Shown here: piece by piece, positions 1-6,908 of the stretch
Position numbering within the stretch: position 1 is the first letter of the stretch
Layout: every line of letters starts with the position of its first letter
Made by a program: the position numbers and the translations under genes
NCBI GenBank assembly: GCA_003484865.1
Contig: DMZT01000345.1
Coordinates: 7,169-22,045, forward strand
Direction: 5' to 3'
Length of the DNA stretch: 14,877 nucleotides
DNA from: Stenotrophomonas sp.
GTDB lineage: Bacteria; Pseudomonadota; Gammaproteobacteria; Xanthomonadales; Xanthomonadaceae
The notes under the pieces: generated by a model
Told to the model about the DNA's origin: nothing
What the model saw: the letters and a program-made list of their open reading frames with translations, nothing else
The model's database searches: none

Positions 1-734
1 ATCGGCGCACCGGTGTAGTGGAACATCCGGCCGCCCTTGCGGATGACGCGTGCGAGCTGGTCGTAGAACACCTGTGAATACAGTTCGCCGGCGATGCCGA
101 AGCGCGGCGGATCGTGCAGGATCGCGTCGACCGAGGCGGTCTCCAGCGCTTCGATCTCCTGCGACACATCACCCTGGCTCAGCGCCAGACGACCGCCGCT
201 GCTGTCCGCGTCCGGATCGGGCGACCACGGATTGAGCGTGCGCAGCCACAGCACATCCGGATTCTTCTCGAACGAGCGGATGCGGGTGACCCCACCTTCC
301 AGGCAGCACGCCGCGAAGTAGCCCAGGCCGCCGCAGGTATCCAGCACCGTCTTGCCAGCCGGCGCGATCAGCGCGACCTTGCGGCGGGCATCCTCGAACG
401 GGGAGACCTGTGCGCTGGGCAGCATCTTGATGCCGTCGATCTCGAAGGTCGGCGCGTCCCAGTCGGTCGGCACCAGCTTGATCAGCGCCGAGCCGAAGCG
501 CGAGATCGCCAGGAACTCCTCGCCGTCCCAGTAGTACAGGGTGCGGTCCTTGGTCTTGCCGGGATAGGCGTAGGTCTGACCCTTCCACTGCCAGTGGTCG
601 GCCGCCAGCGTGGCGGTGCCGGTGGAGCGGCCGAGGTCGAGCGAGCCGGTCCATTCCCCGGTGCCGGCATCGCGGGCGCGGGTCAGGCTCTCGGCGAGCG
701 GGCGGGTCAGCAGGGGGCCGGTGTAATGGGGCAC
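1..734 (-). CDS. Class I SAM-dependent methyltransferase (partial, C-terminus outside window)
   Basis: The 244 visible codons form a two-part protein. Residues 1-115 are an N-terminal region rich in Trp and Tyr. Residues 128-244 are a Rossmann methyltransferase core: motif I VLDTCGGLGYF (130-140), an acidic FEKNP (155-159) that would hold the SAM ribose, GDV (188-190), and HDPPRF (207-212), a D-P-P motif IV of the kind found in N- or C-directed methyltransferases and in the predicted methyltransferase group COG2521. The substrate is unknown. The start is fixed rather well: a TGA lies in frame three codons upstream of the GTG at 734, and no in-frame ATG occurs before about residue 104. No strong Shine-Dalgarno is visible. 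The gene is cut by the window start, probably losing a few dozen residues. It is divergent from the RAYT. The methyltransferase call is firm; the substrate class is inference. Confidence 0.85.
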   Translation of the reverse strand, partial: MPHYTGPLLTRPLAESLTRARDAGTGEWTGSLDLGRSTGTATLAADHWQWKGQTYAYPGKTKDRTLYYWDGEEFLAISRFGSALIKLVPTDWDAPTFEIDGIKMLPSAQVSPFEDARRKVALIAPAGKTVLDTCGGLGYFAACCLEGGVTRIRSFEKNPDVLWLRTLNPWSPDPDADSSGGRLALSQGDVSQEIEALETASVDAILHDPPRFGIAGELYSQVFYDQLARVIRKGGRMFHYTGAP

Positions 735-927
735 GGGATCTCAGGCCGCGGCGCGAGCGCCAGACGGTGTGGCAGTCAGGGGTGGGCATCGTACCTGAGA
801 AGCCACTGGCCGGCCGTCATGCGGCCCGTTTATGACAGGAGCCCGACCCTTGGATGCGCTGCGCTCCGAGGTGCTCACAGGGAGTGCACTGATCGTGGCT
901 CGGCCTGGCGCTTTGGATACTTGGGCC
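735..927. other. Divergent intergenic region, methyltransferase / RAYT
   Basis: These 193 bases must hold the promoters of both flanking genes. A GATACT hexamer at 916-921 is a possible -10 for the rightward gene, but its predicted start would fall on the ATG itself and no -35 partner is visible. A 5-bp hairpin (GGCCG/CGGCC near 810-825) is the only dyad seen. No gene is convincing here. An in-frame ATG at 832 would extend the RAYT, but the added residues do not resemble the family. Confidence 0.4.
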
Positions 928-1413
928 ATGTCCTACGACCACATCCTCTGGCCGACCGGCACCGCCTACTTCTTCAGCGCGCACCTGCGCGATCGCAGCA
1001 GCAGCCTGCTGGTGGAACAGGCGCAGACCCTGAGATTGGCGTTCCGGGTGGCGCAGCAGGCGCGGCCGTTCCGGATCAACGCGATCGTGGTGCTGCCGGA
1101 CCATCTGCACGGGGTGTGGACGCTGCCGGAGGGCGATGAGGAAGGCCATCGGCGCTGGGCGCAGATCCAGGCGATCTTTGACCGCCAGTTGCCGATGGCC
1201 GAGCCGCGGCTGCAGCTCCGGCGTGATCGCAGCCTGCGGCCGCTCTGGCACAACGGGTTTCGGGAACATCGGATCGTCGATGCCGAGGACCTGCAGCGGC
1301 ATGTGGCGTATGTGCACCACAACCCGGTCAAGCACGGGCATGTGCGTGACGCGACGCAATGGCCATACAGCTCGATCCATCGTGGCCGCCGCGAGCCGGA
1401 AGAGGGCGGCTGA
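928..1413 (+). CDS. REP-associated tyrosine transposase (RAYT), Y1/HUH family
   Basis: The 161-residue protein matches the usual RAYT length and motif order. TAYFFSAHL near the N-terminus is followed by VLPDHLHGVWTLPEGD (55-70) with the HUH metal-binding pair H59 and H61, an RW at 76-77, then LWHNGFREHRI (106-116) and HVAYVHHNPVKHG (125-137), where Y128 is the likely catalytic tyrosine, ending with WPYSS (145-149). RAYTs are single-copy, domesticated relatives of IS200/IS605 transposases that nick at REP hairpins and are thought to spread them. ATG 928 is chosen because homology begins there; the upstream ATG at 832 adds 32 unlike residues. There is no clear Shine-Dalgarno. The common E-R-G-I-W-Q segment reads L-R-P-L-W-H here, a modest divergence, but all catalytic residues are present, so it is probably intact. 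A long inverted repeat lies 65 bases downstream. Confidence 0.93.
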   Translation: MSYDHILWPTGTAYFFSAHLRDRSSSLLVEQAQTLRLAFRVAQQARPFRINAIVVLPDHLHGVWTLPEGDEEGHRRWAQIQAIFDRQLPMAEPRLQLRRDRSLRPLWHNGFREHRIVDAEDLQRHVAYVHHNPVKHGHVRDATQWPYSSIHRGRREPEEGG

Positions 1414-1477
1414 CGGATGGGAATGGGGGTTTGCCCGCGGAGGCGTGCGGCAGGCGGTATCGGGGATGGGGTTGCGG

Positions 1478-1532
1478 ACCGGGCTACTGGTGCAGGCGTG
1501 CGATGGGCCGCAGCCAGCACCAGTGGCCCGGT
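1478..1532. repeat. Long imperfect inverted repeat downstream of RAYT (REP-like or terminator)
   Basis: Arms 1478-1493 and 1517-1532 are 16 bases each and complementary at 15 positions. The single exception (1485/1525) is a U-G wobble in plus-strand RNA. The interior adds GGC/GCC (1495-1497/1513-1515) and TGCG/CGCA (1499-1502/1509-1512), leaving a six-base loop. GTAG, the tetranucleotide bound by characterised RAYTs at the foot of REP hairpins, occurs at 1531-1534 on the plus strand and inside the left arm on the minus strand, but not in the standard 5' position. There is no T-run, so a classical intrinsic terminator is unlikely. It sits between convergent genes and has no second copy in the window. 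Confidence 0.6.
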
Positions 1533-1557
1533 AGGCGGGCGCGACGCATCTTGGCGA

Positions 1558-1977
1558 TCAGGGGCACTTCACCGCGAACACCGGCCCGGCGCCGATCAGG
1601 ACCAGCGCCATGTAGTCGCTGTCCTTGGCTTTGCCCTTGAGCGTGGCCCCCGGGTTGAACTTGAAGATGCCGAAGCCGCCACCGGGGCGCACCAGGGCCT
1701 TGTTGATCTGATCGGCATCGTCGCGGAAGAACTGGGCGATCTCGGCGCGGCTGGATTCCTGCAGCGGTGTGGCGTCGCGCTGCCATTGTTCATCGCGGTT
1801 GAAGGACACGTAGTACTGCCCCTGCTGCTGCTCGATGCGGAATTCCGCCGGCTTGCGCGCGTGGGTGGAGAAGCAGCCGAGCATCGGATCGGACGAAAAC
1901 ACGCCGGCGCTGTTGTCCTTGCCGCAGCCGGTCAGCAGGAGCGGGGAGAGGAGGAGCAGGCTGGTCAGTACGCGCAT
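1558..1977 (-). CDS. Small lipoprotein of unknown function
   Basis: The 139-residue product begins with a textbook type II signal: MRVLTSL, a hydrophobic run, and the lipobox LLTGC with Cys18 as the lipidated residue, followed by Gly and Lys. The mature part is about 120 residues, mixed alpha/beta and soluble, with the phrases QGQYYVSFNRD and GFGIFKFNPGATLKGK and a second cysteine at the C-terminus (VKCP). I do not recognise a named domain. ATG 1977 is chosen over an upstream ATG at 2022 because AGGA lies eight bases before it and the signal peptide starts there. Gly, not Asp, at +2 suggests transfer to the outer membrane by Lol. It is divergent from the small membrane protein at 2090 with 112 bases between the two starts, and convergent with the RAYT. 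Confidence 0.85.
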   Translation of the reverse strand: MRVLTSLLLLSPLLLTGCGKDNSAGVFSSDPMLGCFSTHARKPAEFRIEQQQGQYYVSFNRDEQWQRDATPLQESSRAEIAQFFRDDADQINKALVRPGGGFGIFKFNPGATLKGKAKDSDYMALVLIGAGPVFAVKCP

Positions 1978-2089
1978 GGCAGATCCTGGCGACGGGTGTT
2001 TCAGCATTGTCCAACACCGCATGAAAAGATGCCGTCTGTGTGCGTCGCGGGCGATGGTGTACGGTGATGCGATTCTCAGGAGACACCCC

Positions 2090-2422
2090 GTGCCGCCCGA
2101 TTCTCCGCAAGCGCCGCGCTCACCGTCGACGACGCCAATCTCGGCTCAGCGACTGCCGCTGCTCGGCCTGGTCAGCTTCCTCGGCCTCCCCATCGGTGCC
2201 GCCGCCGCCCATATCGCCACCGCCGCCAATCACGGGGTCACCGCGGGGGCCAGCACCACCGGCGTCTCGATCGGCGTACTCGCTTCAGCCGCCGTGGGCC
2301 TGATCGCCACGGTGGGCTCGCGCGTGCGTCAGGAACGCTGGCCGTGGCTGGGCATCATCGGCGCGGTACTCAGCGCCGCGCCGCTGGTGCTGTTCCTGGT
2401 CGGGATGATGTTCAAGCACTGA
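2090..2422 (+). CDS. Small membrane protein, three predicted transmembrane helices, unknown function
   Basis: The 110-residue protein has a short Pro/Ser-rich N-terminus (about 1-20) followed by three hydrophobic segments at about 22-43, 55-75 and 84-106, with a basic loop SRVRQERW between the last two. The pattern is common in small uncharacterised proteins that report integrity of nothing known; no family can be assigned. The start is a GTG at 2090, preceded by AGGAG with seven bases of spacing, which is the best ribosome site in the area. Longer in-frame starts exist but run back across the promoter region of the neighbouring lipoprotein. It ends 14 bases before the convergent MerC-domain gene. 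The gene call is good; function is unknown. Confidence 0.72.
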   Translation: MPPDSPQAPRSPSTTPISAQRLPLLGLVSFLGLPIGAAAAHIATAANHGVTAGASTTGVSIGVLASAAVGLIATVGSRVRQERWPWLGIIGAVLSAAPLVLFLVGMMFKH

Positions 2423-2436
2423 GCCGAGCCGTCCGC

Positions 2437-2808
2437 TCAGTGCCGGTGCCGCCGCCAGGCGTTCCACACATGCGTGCTGGCCAACAGCAGGCTGCCGACC
2501 ACGGTCATCGGGGTTTCGGCCTCGTGGCTCGGCCAGCCCATGGCGCCGGCCAGCAGCAACAGCAGCCCGATCAAGGCGCCGGCCATCGCCAGCACGGGCA
2601 GGCGGTGCTGGCGGTGCGCGCGCCACAGCGCGAAGCCGGTCACCGGCGCGGCAATCGCCACGAACAGGGCATGCACCCACTCGGCTTCGGCCCACACCCC
2701 CATCAGCGGGAGCATCGCCGCGAGCAGCGGCAGGGCCAGGCAGTGCAGCAGGCATAGGCCGGACAGCGCAATGGCGCCGGCATCCAACAGGGCAGAGGAT
2801 CGCTTCAT
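2437..2808 (-). CDS. MerC-domain inner-membrane protein, probably zinc/metal related
   Basis: The 123-residue protein has four predicted membrane helices (about 12-38, 44-62, 70-91, 101-117). The first carries LCLLHCLALPLL, with C19, H22 and C23 forming the metal-binding face typical of the short MerC domain (PF03203) proteins of proteobacteria. The C-terminal tail HRH and His65/His68 in a cytoplasmic loop could add metal ligands. Classical MerC imports mercuric ion, but no merR, merT, merP or merA is present. The divergent ZigA-type GTPase and the shared Zur-like palindrome instead point to zinc starvation. ATG 2808 starts the conserved part; a longer in-frame start would run across the palindrome. 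No good Shine-Dalgarno is seen. The family call is fairly firm; the transported metal is inference. Confidence 0.82.
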   Translation of the reverse strand: MKRSSALLDAGAIALSGLCLLHCLALPLLAAMLPLMGVWAEAEWVHALFVAIAAPVTGFALWRAHRQHRLPVLAMAGALIGLLLLLAGAMGWPSHEAETPMTVVGSLLLASTHVWNAWRRHRH

Positions 2809-2829
2809 GGGGCGTGGGGGTCTTGGTCT

Positions 2830-2855
2830 GTGAATGTTATATAGTAACATTTCAC
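2830..2855. promoter_or_regulatory. Zur-like operator shared by the MerC-domain and ZigA-type genes
   Basis: AATGTTA (2833-2839) and TAACATT (2845-2851) are perfect inverted copies around a five-base AT-rich centre. One base out of register, GTGAA (2830-2834) and TTCAC (2851-2855) extend the dyad. The core closely fits the gammaproteobacterial Zur consensus as I recall it, GAAATGTTATA-N-TATAACATTTC. This AT-rich block stands out in very GC-rich DNA. TATAGT at 2840-2845 (+) and TATATA/TATAAC on the other strand resemble -10 hexamers, so bound repressor would cover both promoters. The assignment to Zur is by motif and gene content only. Confidence 0.8.
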
Positions 2856-2878
2856 TTCCCCTCCAGACCTGCTCCGCC

Positions 2879-4210
2879 ATGACTGCCTCTGCTGCCCTTC
2901 ATGATTCCCGTCTTCCGGTGACGGTGCTGTCCGGCTTCCTCGGTGCCGGCAAGACCACCCTGCTCAATCAGCTGCTGCGCAACCGCGAGGGCCGCCGGGT
3001 GGCGGTGATCGTCAACGACATGAGCGAGATCAACGTCGATGCGCAGCTGGTCCGCGATGGCGGCGCGGCGCTGAGCCGCACCGAGGAGACGCTGGTGGAG
3101 TTCAGCAACGGCTGCATCTGCTGCACGCTGCGCGATGACCTGCTGCACGAGGTGCGCAGGCTCGCCGCGGAGGGACGCTATGACTATCTGTTGATCGAAT
3201 CGACCGGGATCGCCGAGCCGATGCCGGTCGCGGCGACCTTCTCGGTGCGTGACGAGAAGGGCTTCAGCCTCAGCGACATCGCACGGCTGGATACGCTGGT
3301 GACGGTGGTCGATGGCGCGCAGTTCCTGCACGACTTCGGCTCCAGCGATCGCTTGATCGATCGTGGCCAGCAGGCAGGCGAGGATGACGACCGTGGCGTG
3401 GTCAATCTGCTTGCCGAGCAGATCGAGTTCGCCAACGTGATCGTGGTGAGCAAGTGCGATCTGATCGACGACGACACGCTGCAGTCCACGCTGGCCGTGC
3501 TGCGCGCGATGAACCGCGATGCGCGGCTGGTGCTGTCCGAACACGGCAACGTGCCACTGCACGAGGTGCTTGATACCGGCCGCTACGACTTCGTCAAAGC
3601 CCAGCTGGCACCAGGCTGGATGCAGGCGCTGCGCGGGCAGCACACGCCGGAGACCGAGGAATACGGCATCACCAGTTTCGTCTACCGCTCGCGCCGGCCG
3701 TTCCATCCGCAACGCTTTGCGCGCTTGCTGGACACCGGGCTGGGCAGCGTGATCCGCAGCAAGGGTTTCTTCTGGCTGGCCAACCGCATGGACTCGGTGG
3801 GGGCGCTCTCCAGTGTCGGTGCGGCCACGCAGACCTCGGTCGCGGGGGTCTGGTACGCCTCGCGCGAGCGCATGGAGGCGGGCCTGGAGAACACCGTGCC
3901 CGAGCTGCCGCCCACGCGCGTGCCCTACACGGATATCGGCTGGGCACGCCAGCAGGCGTCGTGCTGGACCGCGCCGCTGCCCACCGTGGACCAGGTCGGC
4001 GATGCCGGTGAGTACCAGACGATGCGCAGGCTGTGGCATCCCTGGTGGGGCGACCGCCGCCAGGAGCTGGCGGTGATCGGCGTAGCGATGGACGAGCACG
4101 CGGTGCGTGCCGAGCTGGATGCCTGCCTGCTCAACGATGAGGAACTGCGCGCCGGGCCGCTGTTGTGGCAGTTGCTGCCGGACGCGTTCCCGGCGTGGGC
4201 GCGCGCGTAG
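2879..4210 (+). CDS. zigA: Zinc metallochaperone GTPase, COG0523/CobW family, ZigA type
   Basis: The 443-residue protein has the full COG0523 architecture. The G domain contains the P-loop GFLGAGKT (19-26), the hallmark metal site CICC (79-82), a Walker B-like IESTG (106-110) and SKCD (191-194) in place of NKxD. The CobW C-terminal domain starts near [18 protein letters not shown] (260-277) and runs to about 425. The phrases [14 protein letters not shown] and [23 protein letters not shown] match the ZigA branch, in which the protein is thought to deliver zinc to client enzymes when zinc is scarce. ATG 2879 is used because the in-frame ATG at 2834 lies inside the operator and would code through it. 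No strong Shine-Dalgarno is present. Regulation by Zur is inferred from the palindrome 24 bases upstream. It converges on the ABC-F gene with a 9-bp gap. Confidence 0.92.
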   Translation: MTASAALHDSRLPVTVLSGFLGAGKTTLLNQLLRNREGRRVAVIVNDMSEINVDAQLVRDGGAALSRTEETLVEFSNGCICCTLRDDLLHEVRRLAAEGRYDYLLIESTGIAEPMPVAATFSVRDEKGFSLSDIARLDTLVTVVDGAQFLHDFGSSDRLIDRGQQAGEDDDRGVVNLLAEQIEFANVIVVSKCDLIDDDTLQSTLAVLRAMNRDARLVLSEHGNVPLHEVLDTGRYDFVKAQLAPGWMQALRGQHTPETEEYGITSFVYRSRRPFHPQRFARLLDTGLGSVIRSKGFFWLANRMDSVGALSSVGAATQTSVAGVWYASRERMEAGLENTVPELPPTRVPYTDIGWARQQASCWTAPLPTVDQVGDAGEYQTMRRLWHPWWGDRRQELAVIGVAMDEHAVRAELDACLLNDEELRAGPLLWQLLPDAFPAWARA

Positions 4211-4219
4211 CCGCCGACG

Positions 4220-5830
4220 CTATACCGGCGTCAGCTGCCAGCCCTGATCGGATGCGCGCAGGGTATGGCTCAATCCCACCGCCTCCAGCAGCGCGGCATC
4301 ATGCGACACGATCATCAACGTGCCGCTGTACTGGCTGAGCATCTGCTCCAGCGCGGTCAGCGAGGGCAGGTCGAGGTGATTGCCGGGTTCGTCGAGCAGC
4401 AGCAATTGCGGCGACGTCTGCGCGTACAGCACGGACGCCAGTGCTGCCTTCAAGCGTTCGCCACCGCTGAGCGTGGCCAACGGCCGCAGGCTGCGCTCGG
4501 CATCCAGGCCGAGCAGGGCCAACTGCGTGCGCAGCGTGCCTTCGTCGGCCACCGGATGCGCGCGCTGCAGTAGTGACAGCGCTGATGCGTCATCGGGCAG
4601 CATCGTAAGGGACTGATCGAGCAGGGCGACGCTGGCCGAGACCTCGACATGCCCCGACACCGGCACCAACGTGCCGGCCAGCAGCCGCAGCAACGTGGAT
4701 TTGCCGCTGCCGTTGCGGCCCTGCACGCCGATCCGATGGCCGCGCTGCACGGTGAGATCCAGCGTGTTCCCGGGCGCCTGCACCCACGGCAGTTCGGCGG
4801 CGATGAGCTCGGCCACGCGCTGGGGCCCTGGCTGACGGATCACCGGGGCGAGCAGGGCGATTTCGATGTCCTGCTCCACCTCCCCGGCAGCCTCGCGCAC
4901 GCGCGCATCCAGTTCGGTACGTCGCTCGCTCTGCTGTGTTTGCCAGCGGCCGGCGCTGTGCTCGCTGCGGTTCTTCATGCCACCGAGCAGGATCGGTGCC
5001 TGGTTGGCGGTGCGTGCATCGCGTGTGGCGCGCGCCTGCCGATGCTCCATGCGCTCACGCTGATCGCGCAGCTCGGTCTGCTGCTGGCGACGCTCGCGCT
5101 TGCGCAGGGCCAGCTCGGCCTCGGCACTGCGCCGCTCGTCCTGCTTCTGTTCGGCGTAGAGATCGTAGTTGCCGCCGTACTGGCGCAGCCCGCTTGGCGA
5201 CAGTTCGACGATGCGCGTCATGTGCCGCAGCAGCGTGCGGTCGTGGCTGATCACGATCAGGCCGCCGTGCCAGCGCTGCAGCGCCTCGATCAAGCGTGCG
5301 CGGTGGGCGGCGTCGAGGTGGTTGCTGGGTTCATCCAGGATCAGCCCCTCGGCACCGGACAGGAACGCACCGGCCAGCGCGACCTGCATCGCCTGGCCAC
5401 CGCTGAGCGTGGCCGCCGGCCGCAGGGGATCCAGCGCGGGCAGCCCGAGCAGCTGCCACTGCGCCTGCAGCTGCCCGCGAAGGTCCCAGCGCTCACCCAC
5501 GTGAGTGAAGTCGTCCGGATCGACGCTGCCGGCTTCGATACGGTGCAGGGCATCAAGCACCGCGCCGACGCCGGCCAGATCGGCGATGCGGCCAGCGGGT
5601 CCGCCGCTGTGCTGCGTGAGCAGGTGCACCGGCCCGCTGCGCAGGATGCGGCCGGCGGTGGGCGTGAGATCGCCACTGAGCAGGTGCGCAAGCAGGCTTT
5701 TGCCCACGCCGTTGCGCCCGACCAGGCCGGTCGGGGTGCCGTCGAACGCGGCGGACAGTTCGGAAAACAGGACCCGGCCGTCGGGCAGGGTATGCGTCAC
5801 GCGATCGAGCGTGAGAGCGAATGCGGTCAT
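4220..5830 (-). CDS. ABC-F family ATPase (duplicated ABC domains, no membrane domain)
   Basis: The 536 residues hold two ATP-binding cassettes. The first has Walker A GRNGVGKS (38-45), signature LSGGQ (142-146), Walker B LILDEPSNHLD (163-173) and switch His196. The second has GRNGSGKS (371-378), LSGGE (454-458), LLLLDEPGNHLD (476-487) and His510. Between them lies a charged linker of about 100 residues (225-320), rich in Arg, Gln and Glu and likely coiled-coil, which in ABC-F proteins reaches the ribosomal P/E-site region. No transmembrane segment is present. The role is therefore ribosome-associated, either housekeeping translation (as EttA, Uup, YheS) or target protection against antibiotics; the sequence alone does not decide. 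Both catalytic glutamates are intact. ATG 5830 has GGAGG six bases upstream. It lies downstream of the LysR gene on the same strand, 175 bases away. Confidence 0.9.
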   Translation of the reverse strand: MTAFALTLDRVTHTLPDGRVLFSELSAAFDGTPTGLVGRNGVGKSLLAHLLSGDLTPTAGRILRSGPVHLLTQHSGGPAGRIADLAGVGAVLDALHRIEAGSVDPDDFTHVGERWDLRGQLQAQWQLLGLPALDPLRPAATLSGGQAMQVALAGAFLSGAEGLILDEPSNHLDAAHRARLIEALQRWHGGLIVISHDRTLLRHMTRIVELSPSGLRQYGGNYDLYAEQKQDERRSAEAELALRKRERRQQQTELRDQRERMEHRQARATRDARTANQAPILLGGMKNRSEHSAGRWQTQQSERRTELDARVREAAGEVEQDIEIALLAPVIRQPGPQRVAELIAAELPWVQAPGNTLDLTVQRGHRIGVQGRNGSGKSTLLRLLAGTLVPVSGHVEVSASVALLDQSLTMLPDDASALSLLQRAHPVADEGTLRTQLALLGLDAERSLRPLATLSGGERLKAALASVLYAQTSPQLLLLDEPGNHLDLPSLTALEQMLSQYSGTLMIVSHDAALLEAVGLSHTLRASDQGWQLTPV

Positions 5831-5970
5831 GCGACCTCCATTGGATGCCAAAGACTCCCCTCCTGCAGAACAGGCGGGTGGAGACGGGCCGTCAGACGAC
5901 GGCGGCATCAATGGCGCATGTAGGCCTACCTCGGCAACAAAGGCGGCTGGCTGCCGCGTGGCCAGTATAA
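5831..5970 (-). promoter_or_regulatory. Candidate promoter and leader of the ABC-F gene
   Basis: On the minus strand TATACT (5964-5969) is a good -10 hexamer, though no convincing -35 lies at normal spacing. It would give a leader of about 125 bases. That leader contains the perfect 10-bp palindrome GTAGGCCTAC (5920-5929), a CCGTC/GACGG hairpin (5889-5893/5898-5902), a GGAGG well before the gene, and a five-codon frame (ATG, three sense codons, TGA) whose stop overlaps the ABC-F start as ATGA. These elements are visible; any regulatory use is inference. Confidence 0.3.
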
Positions 5971-5983
5971 AACCGCCCGGCGG
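5969..5983 (-). terminator. Weak possible intrinsic terminator after the LysR gene
   Basis: On the minus strand CCGC-CGG-GCGG forms a short four-base stem directly followed by TTTT, about 25 bases after the LysR stop codon. The stem is short for a Rho-independent terminator, so this is a weak call. It overlaps the candidate ABC-F -10 element. Confidence 0.28.
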
Positions 5984-6005
5984 CAGGGCGATGAACGCCG
6001 CCTGC

Positions 6006-6908
6006 TCAGCAGCTGACCCCCGTCAGCCGGGCGCTGATGAAATCGATGAAGACCCGCAGCTTGGGCAGCACATGGCGGCCGGAGGGCCACAGCAGGTAGA
6101 AGGTGCCGCAGGCATGGATGCGGTCAGCCATGACCCGTTGCAGGCGGCCGTCGGCCAGGGCTTCGCGCACCGAGTGCTCGGGGATGTAAGCGATGCCGCG
6201 CCCGGCCAGAGCGAAGGCCAGCCGCGCTTCGATCGTATTGCTGACCATCGAGACCGGCAGTGCCAGCGGGGCGGCGCCCGGCGTCTGCGGCAGCGGCCAC
6301 GGTTCCAGCTTGCCGCTGCTGGGGAAGCGGTAGTGCAGGCAGTCGTGGTGCAGCAGGTCCTCGGGCACACGTGGCGTGCCGCGCCGCGCCAGGTAATCAG
6401 GGGAGGCGACCAGATAGCGCGGGAACACGCCGAGCTGTCGCGCGCTCAGGCGCGAGTCGGTCGGCGCGCTGACCCGCAGCACGGCGTCGAAGCCTTCCTC
6501 GATCACATCCACCAGGCGGTCATCGAAATCCAGCTCCAGGCGGATGCCGGGATAAGCGGCCATGAACTCGGTGAGCAGCGGCAGCGAGATGTCGCCGACC
6601 AGCGGCAGGCTGACCCGCAGCACCCCCGTGGGCGCCTCGGTCTGCTGGACCAGCTCATCGCGGGCGGCGTCACGCTCATCGAGGATGCGCCGGCACCGGA
6701 CCAGGAAGCGCTCGCCCTCGGCGGTGAGAGTGACGCTGCGGGTGCTGCGATGGAACAGCCGCACGCCGAGTGCCTGCTCCAGCCGCGATACCGTCTTGCC
6801 GGCCGCCGAGGCGGAGATGCCGAGCATGCGGCCGGTCTCGACGAAGCTGCGGGTGTCGGCGACCTGCACGAAGGTCTGCAGGTTGCCGAGGTTGTCCAAG
6901 GCTGACAT
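6006..6908 (-). CDS. LysR-family transcriptional regulator
   Basis: The 300-residue length is normal for the family. The N-terminal winged helix-turn-helix (about 5-64) is clear: LQTFVQVADTRSFVETGRMLGISASAAGKTVSRLEQALGVRLFHRSTR, quoted here in part as SFVETGRMLGISASAAGK and RLFHRSTRSVTLTAEG. The co-inducer domain follows (about 90-295) with GVLRVSLPLVGDISLPLL, FDAVLRVSAPTDSRL and GRGIAYIPEH. The subgroup with D-S-R-L-x-A-R-x-L-G resembles the CrgA/AaeR-like regulators that often sit beside exporters or oxidoreductases. It is divergent from an MFS exporter, the usual arrangement for a LysR regulator and its target; such regulators commonly also repress themselves. ATG 6908 begins exactly at the conserved N-terminus. 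No strong Shine-Dalgarno is visible. The effector is unknown. Confidence 0.93.
   Translation of the reverse strand: MSALDNLGNLQTFVQVADTRSFVETGRMLGISASAAGKTVSRLEQALGVRLFHRSTRSVTLTAEGERFLVRCRRILDERDAARDELVQQTEAPTGVLRVSLPLVGDISLPLLTEFMAAYPGIRLELDFDDRLVDVIEEGFDAVLRVSAPTDSRLSARQLGVFPRYLVASPDYLARRGTPRVPEDLLHHDCLHYRFPSSGKLEPWPLPQTPGAAPLALPVSMVSNTIEARLAFALAGRGIAYIPEHSVREALADGRLQRVMADRIHACGTFYLLWPSGRHVLPKLRVFIDFISARLTGVSC

Noticed and set aside
832..927. Upstream ATG at 832 as the RAYT start
   Set aside because: The extra 32 residues have no resemblance to RAYT proteins and no ribosome site precedes them.
928..1532. A complete insertion sequence around the RAYT
   Set aside because: No terminal repeats, target duplication or subterminal hairpins on both sides were seen; only the downstream inverted repeat is present.
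2437..2808. Mercury resistance operon suggested by the MerC domain
   Set aside because: No merR, merT, merP or merA is present, and the divergent neighbour and operator point to zinc.
2834..2878. Upstream ATG at 2834 as the start of the ZigA-type gene
   Set aside because: It would place the operator inside the coding region and add 15 residues unlike the family; the conserved N-terminus begins shortly after 2879.
4649..5923. Long plus-strand frame opposite the ABC-F gene
   Set aside because: It mirrors the codon bias of the ABC-F gene, whose Walker, signature and switch motifs are unmistakable on the minus strand.
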